Source: Bacteroidota bacterium
GTDB lineage: Bacteria; Bacteroidota; Bacteroidia; AKYH767-A; OLB10
Reading direction: 5' to 3'
NCBI GenBank assembly: GCA_016717325.1
Contig: JADKFV010000010.1
Location: 62,001-126,000, forward strand
Length of the DNA: 64,000 nt
Shown here: positions 1 through 11,100 of the stretch, piece after piece
Numbering within the stretch: position 1 is the first letter of the stretch
Layout of the letters: every line of letters starts with the position of its first letter
Notes under the pieces: generated by a model
What the model was told of the DNA's origin: nothing
The model's database searches: none
What the model saw: the letters and a program-made list of their open reading frames with translations, nothing else
Position numbers and translations under genes: made by a program

Positions 1-83
1 TGTTCCAATTTCAATCATCCGGATTAATAATAAAATGCAACGAATTTTTGATAATTCAAACCATTTTAATTTTAGAACTCATC

Positions 84-2063
84 TCACAAAACCTTTTCCA
101 CAAAATACATATCAATTTCGCCTTTATTTTTTGCTTGTATTTTTCCGCGGTGGGTGCATACAAATTGGTCTTTAATAATTTCGTAGGTAGTACCGCTAAT
201 GTTTACTTTACCAACTTCTCCACTGCTTTCCATACGTGAGGCTGTGTTTACAGTATCGCCCCAAATATCGTAGGCGAATTTTTTTATACCTACAATACCT
301 GCCACTACAGGTCCGGTATGTATACCTAGTCGAAGTTCAAAAAATGGCATATTTATTTCCTGGCGTTGTTTTTTATTTCGGGCAATAAATTCTTGCATTT
401 CTAATCCGGCTTTTACAACATCAGTGGGATGGGTTGAGTTTGTTGCAGGCAATCCACCGGCACACATATAAGCATCGCCAATGGTTTTTATTTTTTCGAT
501 ATTATGCTTTGTAATTATTTTGTCGAAAGCACTATAGCAATAATTAATTTCTTTAACCAAATCCTCGGCACTAAGGAGTTCGCTGGCTTGCGTAAAATTT
601 TTAAAATCGGTAAATAATACGGTAACCATATCAAAACTTTTTGCCTTGGCGGTACCGGTTGCTTTAAGTTCTTCGGCAGTTTCTGCAGGCAAGATGTTTA
701 ACAACAACTCATCGCTACGTTTTTTTTCTTTGCTGATACGATTACGTTGTTTTAAAAATATTCCTGCAAACAACGCTACAATTGCAAAACCTCCAATAAA
801 TCCGTTTCGCACTAATTTTTGTCGCTTTATTTCCTGATCTTTTATTTCCTGATCTTTGGTAAGCAAATTTATTTCGCCTTGTTTTTTATCCAGGTCGAAA
901 GTGAATTGTAGCGTTCCTAATTTCTTATCTGTATTAATGTTATATATGGTATCTTTTATGTTGAGCAATAATGTTTGGTACTTTGAAGCATTTGAAAAAT
1001 CCGACAATTTTGTGTAACACATTACCAACCCTTCGTATGCTTCTTTTATTTCCATATTTGCATTTAATGGCTGCGCTATTAGTACTGCTTCTTCAAATTT
1101 TGGGATGGCGGATTTTATTTCTTCATTACCTAAATAAGCTTGCGCCATACCCAGCGATGATTGAGCTAAATTTAATTTGGCATCTAGTTTTTTTGAAATT
1201 TCATAAGCTTCCTTGTGGTTTTGTATTGCCAGCAAATAATCTCTTTGCTTAGTATAAACTCTTCCTACATAGTTTAGAGAATATGGTTTGTCTTCTAAGT
1301 CTTCATAAACTTCTAACGACCTTTTTAAGTAAAATAATGCAGTAGAGTCATCTCCCATCTTAAAATACACCTCTCCTAAATTTACTGCCGCAGTACCAAT
1401 TGAGTAATTATCGTTGATTGCAACACTTAGTTTGTAAGATTCTAAAAACGACTTTAGTGCTTTATCGTAAGTGGCTTTCTTATTTAAATATACAGCACCA
1501 ATGTTTGTATAGGAAGTCAATATTCGGAGTGTGTCGTTTACTTCCTCCGATAATTTTAACGACTGCAAGTGCAACTCGAGAGATTTTGCATCATCACCTT
1601 GATTAAAATAAACCGCACCCTGATTACTCAGCATGTTGGCAACGCCAGTTTTATCGCCAATAGAATCAAAAACTTTTAATGCCTCCTGCCAATTATTAAT
1701 TGCCTCCACATAGTTGCCTTGATTGTAAAAAACAAGACCAATATTTTTAGCTGCAAAGGCAAAGCCCTTTTTGTATGCTATTTTTGAAGCGAGTTTTTTT
1801 GCCTCTTCGGCAGTTTGAATGGCTAACTGAGGATTATCGTTATTATACTGTTTGCTTAATAAAATGAGTGCATTAACTTTAATTGAATCGTCTTTGCTGG
1901 TTTGTATAAATTGCTTGAGACTATCAACTGTATTATTTTGAGCCAATAAAGATTCACTGCCAATAAAAACTACGGCAATAAAAAAAAGCTTAAAATATTT
2001 TCTGTTCAATCTGATAAAAATTGGCTGTGCCAAAGTATGAAAAAAGCAGTTATTGTATAGCAA
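84..2063 (-). CDS. TPR-repeat adenylate cyclase, class III
   Basis: This is a membrane-bound sensor that should make cyclic AMP. An N-terminal hydrophobic segment (residues about 24-41) is followed by a periplasmic array of tetratricopeptide repeats (about 50-390), a coiled stretch with repeated KDQEIKDQEIK, one transmembrane helix (about 421-438) and a class III cyclase domain to the end. Visible cyclase motifs are LFTDFKNF (metal Asp), KTIGDAYM, LGIHTGPVVAGIVG and DIWGDTVNTASRM. The Lys before TIGDAY and the Asp of DIWGD are the pattern of adenylate rather than guanylate cyclases. The start is uncertain: the longest frame begins at 2063, but a TTG at 2009 gives a cleaner signal peptide (NRKYFKLFFIAVVF...LLAQ), and a near -7 box (TACTTTG) lies just upstream of it. 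It is downstream of the giant T9SS gene, with a probable terminator between them. Confidence 0.88.
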   Translation of the reverse strand: MLYNNCFFHTLAQPIFIRLNRKYFKLFFIAVVFIGSESLLAQNNTVDSLKQFIQTSKDDSIKVNALILLSKQYNNDNPQLAIQTAEEAKKLASKIAYKKGFAFAAKNIGLVFYNQGNYVEAINNWQEALKVFDSIGDKTGVANMLSNQGAVYFNQGDDAKSLELHLQSLKLSEEVNDTLRILTSYTNIGAVYLNKKATYDKALKSFLESYKLSVAINDNYSIGTAAVNLGEVYFKMGDDSTALFYLKRSLEVYEDLEDKPYSLNYVGRVYTKQRDYLLAIQNHKEAYEISKKLDAKLNLAQSSLGMAQAYLGNEEIKSAIPKFEEAVLIAQPLNANMEIKEAYEGLVMCYTKLSDFSNASKYQTLLLNIKDTIYNINTDKKLGTLQFTFDLDKKQGEINLLTKDQEIKDQEIKRQKLVRNGFIGGFAIVALFAGIFLKQRNRISKEKKRSDELLLNILPAETAEELKATGTAKAKSFDMVTVLFTDFKNFTQASELLSAEDLVKEINYCYSAFDKIITKHNIEKIKTIGDAYMCAGGLPATNSTHPTDVVKAGLEMQEFIARNKKQRQEINMPFFELRLGIHTGPVVAGIVGIKKFAYDIWGDTVNTASRMESSGEVGKVNISGTTYEIIKDQFVCTHRGKIQAKNKGEIDMYFVEKVL

Positions 2064-2105
2064 TTATTTTCGATGCAGGATAATTGCTTATGGCTTAGAA
2101 TAAAT

Positions 2106-2144
2106 AAAAACCCCGAATCAAGTTTCCAAGACCCGGGGCGTTTT
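2106..2144 (-). terminator. Rho-independent terminator of the giant T9SS gene
   Basis: On the minus strand CCCCG (2138-2134) pairs with CGGGG (2115-2111) and is followed by a T tract (2110-2106). It lies between the stop of the 4914-residue gene at 2160 and the cyclase start, so it should end transcription of the giant gene. The A-rich far arm could let it work in both directions. Confidence 0.6.
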
Positions 2145-2159
2145 GATAATGTGGGCGAT

Positions 2160-5100
2160 TTACTTTTCGATTAAAATACGTCCTTGTTTATTAATCTCTT
2201 TGTTATGCACTTTCATTATATAAGTTCCATTGTCTAAATTTTTACAATCAATGGTAATCTTGTTTTCGCCCGATCGCAATATAGCAGTTTCGAAAAGCAC
2301 TTTTTCTCCCAGTAAATTGTAAACATAAATTTCAGTTTGTAAGCCATCGGTCTCACTCAATAAATCGATACTTGTATACCTGTCGGTTGGAACCGGATAT
2401 GGAGAAATGGTGTTACTCAACTCATTATTGTTTCCTTCCTTACAAGTGAATGCTACGCCCAGAGTACCCGGACTGCTAACACCACATGCACTATTTACTT
2501 TTACCGAAATGGTGCCATTTATACTACCCCAATTTACAGTTATCGAATTTGTATTTAATCCGCTTACAATAGTGCTTCCGGTTACAACTGTCCATGTATA
2601 CGAAATAGCTCCAGGTATTGGTGTCACAGAATAAACTAATCCTTTTTGAAATTTACAAGCGTAATTCAAACCATTGATAACAGGGGAGCCCATCATAGCA
2701 AAAACAGTTTTAGTTTTGTAAGCACTAAAACCACAGGCATTGGAGGCAAGCACTTTTACTGCCCCATTGTTAACAAAGTTTGTGTAATTAACAGTTATTT
2801 GAGTGGTGCCTTGGCCTGCAGTGATAGCTGCACCTGCTGGTACAATCCAGCTATAAGAATTTGCGCCAGCCACTGGTGCTATAGAATAAATTACGTTCGT
2901 TTGGTTTTTGCAAATGCTTACAGGCCCGTTTATATTTCCCGGCATAGGGGGAGTATTCCCACTAACGCTTATGGAAGTAGAAGCCGTTTTGGTACAACCT
3001 CGTGAATCCATAACTGTAACAGTATACGTTCCACTGCCTGCCCCGGTTCTTATTTGTGTGGTTTGTCCACCGGCCCATAAATAGGTATAGGGTCCCACTC
3101 CACCCGATGCATTTGCTGTAATGGTTCCGTTACTTAATCCACATGCCGGATTCACAACAATAGTTGTTACATTCATTATTGCCGGTATCACAATATTAAT
3201 TGCAGCTGATGAAATACATCCATTTGCATCTGTTACAAAATAAGTCTTCATACCTGCAGTTTGATTTGTAAATATTCCTACTCCGGTATATGGAGAGGTA
3301 CCGCCCGCAGCTGTAACCGTAACGCTTGTAGTGGTGGCATTACATGCAACTGTAGCAGGGATAGCAGTGTTCATCAAAACAGCAGGCTGACTAATTGTAC
3401 CACTTACAATTGTTGTACAACCATTGGCATCGGTAACGGTGAATGTATACGGCCCTGCCGAAACAGTTTTAACTCCATCGCCTGTGTAAGGTGCTGTTCC
3501 ACCATTTCCTGTTATTGTAACTGTTGTTGTACCGCCATTGCATGGAATGGTGCCTTCGGTTTTTGTTGCTGTGAATAATGAAGGCTGACTAATTGCACCG
3601 CTAACAAGTGTTGTGCAACCATTGGCATCGGTAACGGTGAATGAATACGGTCCTGCCGAAACGGTTTTAATTCCGGCACCCGTGTAAGGTGCTGTGCCGC
3701 CATTACCTAATATTGTTACGGTTGTTGTGCCGCCAAAGCATGGAATGGTGCCTTCGGTTTTTGTTGCTGATAATAGAGTTGGTTCTGTAACTGTGCCACT
3801 CACAACAGTTGTGCAACCGTTGGCATCGGTAACGGTGAATGAATACGGTCCTGCCGAAACGGTTTTAATTCCGGCACCTGTGTAAGGTGCTGTTCCACCA
3901 TTTCCTGTTATTGTAACTGTTGTTGTGCCGCCATTACATGGAATTGTGCCTTCGGTTTTTGTTGCTGTGAATAATGAAGGCTGACTAATTGTGCCACTCA
4001 CAACAGTTGTGCAACCGTTGGCATCGGTAACGGTAAATGTATACGGCCCAGCCGAAACTGTTTTAACTCCATCACCGGTGTAAGGTGCTGTGCCTCCATT
4101 ACCGACTATTGTTACTGTTGTTGTACCGCCAAAGCATGGAATGGTGCCTTCGGTTTTTGATGCTGATAATAGAGTTGGTTCTGTAACTGTGCCACTCACA
4201 ACAGCTGTGCAACCGTTGGCATCGGTAACGGTAAATGTATACGGACCAGCCGAAACTGTTTTAACTCCATCACCAGTGTAGGGTGGGGTACCTCCGCTGG
4301 CTGTAATGGTTACAGTTGATGTGCCTCCGTTACAAGGTATGGCAGATGGAGCAGGTGTGGCTTCGAGTAGTGTTGGTTCAGTAACTATGCCACTTACCGT
4401 AGCAGAACATCCTCTGGAATCGGAAACTACAAAAGAATATGGCCCTGCTGATACAGTGTATGTGCTATCGCCAGCATATGGCGGAAATCCATTCGATGCA
4501 TTGATCTGTAATGTGGTAGTTTCACCATTACATGCTATAGTGCCAGTAGTAACAGTTGCCGAAACCGGAGTATCAACTGTTAGAATTCCAGGTTTGTAAT
4601 CGATAATGTAATTTGCTACAGAATCTTTTTGAATCAAGCCTGAAGGAATTATTTGATATACACCCGGAGAAAGCGAACCATTAGTTGCCACATTATTTGA
4701 ATCATCAAGCAATGCATAAGTTGCCGTATTGATAAACACATCGGTATCGCCTGTTTCATATTGAAAAATACCCATAGTGGCATTAAAGAACGCACTATCA
4801 CCAAAACAATAAATAGCAGTATCATTCGCTTTTACTGTAAGTGTTTCGGGTGTAATAGTCAAGTGTCCAAGACCATAAGTAATATCAAAATTTTCGGACA
4901 TTAACACACCCGGGGCAATCAGCCATGTTCCTACAGTTACACCGGTAATCATATTCATAGATGTATATCCAATAATTGAATCGTTAGGATCTCCGTAAAC
5001 ATCGAGCGAGTCTAAAATCAGTACAGCATTTTCATTACTTTCATCATTAAATGTGCTGCTGTTTACTGCTGCCTTGCCATTAACTGCTGCTTTACCATTA

Positions 5101-8100
5101 ACTGCCGCTTTACCGTTTACTGCTGCCTTGCCATTTACTGCTGCTTTGCCATTAACTGCTGCTTTGCCATTAATGTTTACTGCCGCTTTACCATTTACTG
5201 CTTGCTTACCATTATGTAAAAAGGCATTTGCCGAATCTATTTTATAATCGAAAATAGCTGCAGGCGAAACAGGAATATAATACGTAGTATCATATACAAT
5301 TGAGTTTACAGCTTGCTTTCCATTTACGGCTTGCTTTCCATTTACGGCAGCTTTACCACTTACCAGAAAACTTAAATCTACAAAATCAGAGTCATTAAGT
5401 GTAAAGCCATTAACTGCTTGCTTTCCATCTATTAAAAGTATAGCATTAGATAAGGTTGAAAAATGTTCTGTTTCTAACGAATCTAAAAAATTAGCTCTAT
5501 CCGCTATTTCAATATTAGTATCGTCATAAACATAATTAAACCCAAATGATTTGCCTTTGATAGAAGCCCCGAAAACGAGCGCAGTATCTTTGGGCGTAAC
5601 ATGCAAAGGCATTCTATTAATCAACAAAGTTCCATTTGCAAAATGATAATTGTACAACTCCGAGAAAGCAAGCGATGCAGAGTCATTCAAATTAGTAACA
5701 TTGGACGAGGCCGAAATAAAATAAAATCCTACACTGCTTTGTGATGTTGCGTTCGAGTTGAAAACAATATCGGTTAAGCCCAAATCGGTTGCATCAATCC
5801 CTAGCGAATCGATATTCACTCCATTGATGGTAATGCTTACTGAAAAAGGAGTAATTTTTTCACCATACTTTTTCACAATGTCATTGCACCTTACCAACAC
5901 ATTTTGCGGAGGAACAGAACCAAAATACAAGCTATCAGAAACACCGCCATCCAAACCTGTTGTTGATAAAGAAGGGTTGCAAACAGTGATTGGAGGATTA
6001 CCGGTGAATGGAGGAATGATAACATTTACATGTCCATTATTTAAATAGGTAACAGGGAAAGTATCGTATTGAAAAATTACCATGGCATTATTAGCAAAAT
6101 ATTCTCCAAATAAATTAACCACAACCGAATCGGTGCCGGGTGTCAGAGAGGTATCGGCAAGGGAATAAGAATTTAGTTGTGGTATCGGATTACCTAATAA
6201 TTGTAAAGCAGCATCGGCTTTTAGCAATCCATATCCGGTAGAATCATCGTAACCGGTACTTCCCATATCCAACGCTGTTGTTTGCATATCGGATTTTACA
6301 TCGGCAGGAGTATATTCCTGATTGTAAAATTTCCGCTTTGCTTCTATCATCAATGCTGCCACGGCAGCCGCATGCGGTGCTGAGGCCGATGTGCCAAAAA
6401 AGTTTGGAAACAAATCGCCATCTATATTTTTTCCGCCTAACGAGACAGTAGTATTTACACCGTTGGGAGCAATAATATCAGGCTTGTTGCGCGATTGGCC
6501 ATCAATCAACATTCCACCTCGTGATGAGAAAGTGGCTGCTGTGGCAGGGTCCACTCCAAATGCAGGAGTATTGAGGTACAAGGCTGCACCCACCGTAATA
6601 GCACCTGCAGCATTCGATTGGCCAATGATTGTGGATGAGCCTAAATTGTGCTCATTAATTACACCTTCGCCACGGAAAATTATATACTTAAACTTAATAG
6701 GAGATGTTCCCCACTTGCGAGTGACAATCAGATTTGCATTCACCGTGTTGCGTACCACAAATGGCAATATTTCGATAGGGTCGCCCCAAATATTATCGCG
6801 GTTGAAACCAAATAATTTATTGCCAAATTGGTCAACAAGATATAAGTCAAAATCATTTAATGCACCCGGCACCTGCCCTAAAGAATAAAAATTATCGTCC
6901 CATTGCATGGCTATTGTATATGTTCCCTTCGGCAAGGTAACGCTTTGAAAAATATCACCCCCGCCAAAATTGTGGGCCATACCTGCATATCCGGCTGGTG
7001 CGGGCGTTGGGTTAAAAGTGCCTTCGTATGATTTTACTCCAAAGTTGCCTGCCGATGTTAAATACGTTATTCCATTTTGTGCCACTTCATTTACTTTTTG
7101 TGCTACCAATCCATCCTGAAAAAATGGCTCCGTAATGTAAGTTACATCATCCACAATAATATCGCAACCGGCATCGGCAAGTTCGGTAATAGCATCGGCA
7201 AAATTACCTGCACTTATAAAACCAGAGCGAAACATTAACTGTGCATTTGGCGCCACATCGTGAATGATTTGTAACATGGCGCGGCCTTCGTCTGTTGCAC
7301 GGCCATAATCATACTCCTCCAATACGTTTACCGGTGTGGTATAATTGGGATTTGTTGTTCCCGGTAAATCACCGTTGGATACATCGTTACCTGCAGGGTT
7401 GTTGAATCTGGTATTATAGCTATCGGATATAACACCAATTTTTACACCGCTACCACTCATGCTCCACCCTTCGCGGGCTTTGTTGCTGTATTGTGCTGTA
7501 TCGCCCTGTGTCATACAGTTGCCTGTTGCAGCAAAAGCTCCTAATAGAGGTTTGTAATATGGCCTTACATAATTTATCAGATCGGGCAACGAATCTAATT
7601 TGGTAAGATTGGCAATTGGGAACATTCCGGTGATAATCAATGTTGTATCACCGTTGTCTATAATGTCTGTCATACCATAAGGGCTTGTTTGTATTAAAGC
7701 CAATACAGTATCATATTCATTAACATTACAAATTACCTCTATCAATACTTCGCCTTGCAGATCATCGATAAGAAAAATATTATTTGATGCTGTGGTATCG
7801 GCAAGCGAATCGGGATAATTGTAAAGTTGCGTTAACTCAGAGCCTATGATATTTCCTATGGTATCGTTTGTTGGTGGTTCATAATATGGAATAATGCAAT
7901 TGGTAATAAAGGCTGTTAAAGTAGTTGTTGCTCCACATCCATTATAGTCACTAACAGAGAGTGTATACGTACCAGCAGGAATATCTGTAATAGTGACAAT
8001 ATTTCCTGATAAGCCCGAAGCGGTATAAGTAACAGATAACCCATCAGTAAACACATAATCATATTGGGCTGTTGATCCAAGTATTTCAAAAGATTTGGTT

Positions 8101-11100
8101 CCCAAAGAATCGTTTGACTCAGCACAAATTATAAGACTGTCACCATCTATAGCTGTGATTGCAAAATTAAGGCATGTGCAGTTTGTGCTAAAGACAGCAC
8201 CCGAATCTTTACCAGCACTCCAGTTGGTATTAGAATATGCTGTATCATCTACCTGAATACATGTTAAAGGTGGATTATTGAGGGCAAGAAATCCTGTAAA
8301 ATTATTGTTATTGCCATTCTGTACGTTCAGTTCAGTTAATTGATTGTTATTGCAATTTAAAAAGTAAAGAGCAGCATTTGAAGAAAAATTCAGACTCCCT
8401 AACAAATTGTTGTAACAGTCAACATATTGCAATGCCGAATTAGTTGAAACAGACAAATTAGTAATAAGATTATCATGACAAAAAAGAGCTGTTAAGGCAA
8501 TATTTGTGGAAATATCCAATGAAGTCAATTGGTTGTTATGACAAAACAAATCAGTTAATGCTGTGTTTGCCGATACATTTAAAGTGGTAAGTAAATTTGC
8601 TCCACATCTTAAGTCAAGCAAGTTTAAATTGCTACTTATATTAATGGTTGCCAATTGGTTGCCGCTGCAATACAAACTCGTTAAAGCAATGTTGTTGCTT
8701 ATATCAAAACTGGTTAATAAATTATTTGAACAATCTAAATTTGTAAGATTTACAAAAGCCTCAATACCTGTTAAATCTGAAATACCCAAATTAGCAATAT
8801 TAATAGTTCCAGTATAAGCTGCTGCTTCTGCACACTGTATTTCACCATCTTGATTTGTATTGATCAATGTATCAGCCAACAAAGCATTTTTGAATGCTGT
8901 GTCAGGAATATTTACAATACATGGAAGTGGACATGCATTACCACTAACTACGCCACCTGGAGCAACCCAGTTCGATGTTGGTCCGTTCAAAGCAAAGTTA
9001 TTTAAATCACCATTTATACCATTGCCACTTGCATCTATTAAAATGCTATCAGAAGAATTATTGGCCGAAGCAATTCCCTGATTGAAGTGATAGTTACGGG
9101 CCAAACCATTTTGAGGTGTTTGAATTTCACAAGTGTAATGATCAAAAATTTCCTGTGCAGTTAAAGCACGATTCCAAATCCGCATTTCATCCATTGACCC
9201 GGGGTAGAATCCAACACTTCCTGCTCTTGAACCAACAAATAAACCACTCGTAATTATGCCTGCTCCTATTGCAGTTATCGAATCGACAAATAGTCCATTA
9301 ACAAATATAGATTGTAGGTTTGTTTGCTCGTCAAAAGTACAGGCAATATGATTCCAGGTGCCCAGAGTCAGAGGTCCTGTCGAGACAGATGTATTATCTC
9401 TTACCCAAAACTGAAGATTTTCGGTTGAGCCTTCAAGGCTTGGGTCCGATGCAGAAACGGCACTTTCCCACACAAATGCACTTTGGCTGGCATCTGCCTT
9501 AATCCATGTTTCTATTGTGAATGAGTTTGTAGCAACACCGGGAACAAATGCATAATCGTTCACTCCATCAAAATTTAATGCCGATGCCGTACATCCCAAA
9601 TTGGTAATATTTGCATTATCATCGTTGCAATCGGTATTGTTTAAAATAAATCCTGAGGGCTGCGAGCAATTGTAAATAGCATAGCCAGCGTTACCAAAGC
9701 CATCGTTATCCCTGTCACGATAATAAACAGTTGCTGGTGTTACCGTTACATCTTGTGTGCAAGTAGCAGTGTTGTTTAAGGAATCGGTGGCAGTCCATGT
9801 TACAGTTGTTGTTCCAAGTGGGAAACATGATGGAGCATCATTGGTAACCGTTACTGGTCCGGAACCTCCAACAACAACAGGGAAGGGAGGCCCCACCACC
9901 AATACACCGATAGCATTGGCCGGGTTGTTACTAAAGAACCTGGGTTGACAGGTATAATCTAATGTGTAATCGTAAGTCAAATAGTAAACTCCTGGGGCTG
10001 TGGGTGCTACAAAATTTCCTCCGTTATATGTATTAGTATATCCAACATTGATTGATGGCTCGCATTGAAGCGTTTGAAAAGTACCACCTATTCCAATATA
10101 CCCTTGATAAATACAGCCAGGGCAATACACATTATTGATATTAAAATTTGCTGCAACTGAATAGCTTAATGAAACCGATGAGCCGGGTGCTACCACTGCG
10201 GCATTTCCACCACCATTGATACTCACTCCTGTATATGTTACATTTCTATCGGTGAAAGAAGGACCCACCTGAATAGGCATAGGAGGTAGAAGTGCTACAC
10301 TGCAAGCACCACTCACGTTATCCTGACATACGGTAAAGGCGGGAGCACATGTAATGTTGAGAGACGAACAGTTTGTGCTAAACGTAGCCACTGTATCTTT
10401 ACCTCCGCTCCAGTTGGCGTTCATGAATGTAGTATCATCAACTTGAATGCAAGCTAAGGAAGGATTACTTGTTGCAATAAAAATTGAGAGTCCTAAATTA
10501 TTACCATTCTGAATATTTAACGAAGTTAAAGCATTTGAACTACATACAATCCATTGCAACAAATTATAACTTGAGAGGTCAAGCGATGTTATATTATTTA
10601 ATTGACATTGGAATAATTGCAAGGAATTAGAAGAAGGAAGTGATAAGCTAGTCAATTGGTTATTTGCGCAGTTGAACTGACTTAAACTAGTCATGTTAAC
10701 GAGATTCAAATTTCCTGTTAACTGATTGTTGTTTATTACAAAATCTATCATGTTTGCATTAGCCATAAAATTCAAATTCGAAATAGTATTAAATGCACAT
10801 GATAAGGTAACAAGAAAAGTATTTGATGAAATATCAAGTGCATTCAGCAAATTCCCATTGCAATTTAATATGTTTAATGCGGTGTTAGCTGATACATCTA
10901 AACTTGAAAGTTGGTTATCGTGAACACTTAAATTAATCAAACTGGTGTTTGATGAGATATTTAATGAGGTGAGCGAATTTGTATTGCAATTTAATTGAGT
11001 AATGTTAACAAAAGCTTCAATACCTGTTAAATCACTTATTCCCAAAGCAGAAACATTAATGGCTCCACTATAAGCACTTGCTTCTGCACACTGAATTTCG

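Noticed and set aside
3175..4570. Regularly spaced repeats resembling a CRISPR array
   Set aside because: The period is about 198 bp, the whole unit is coding and in frame, and there are no unique spacers. These are SprB repeats.
5053..5247. Plus-strand frame with repeated TAALPL/TAALPF units
   Set aside because: It is the antisense shadow of the GK[AQ]AVN tract. The codon variation between units fits selection on the minus-strand frame.
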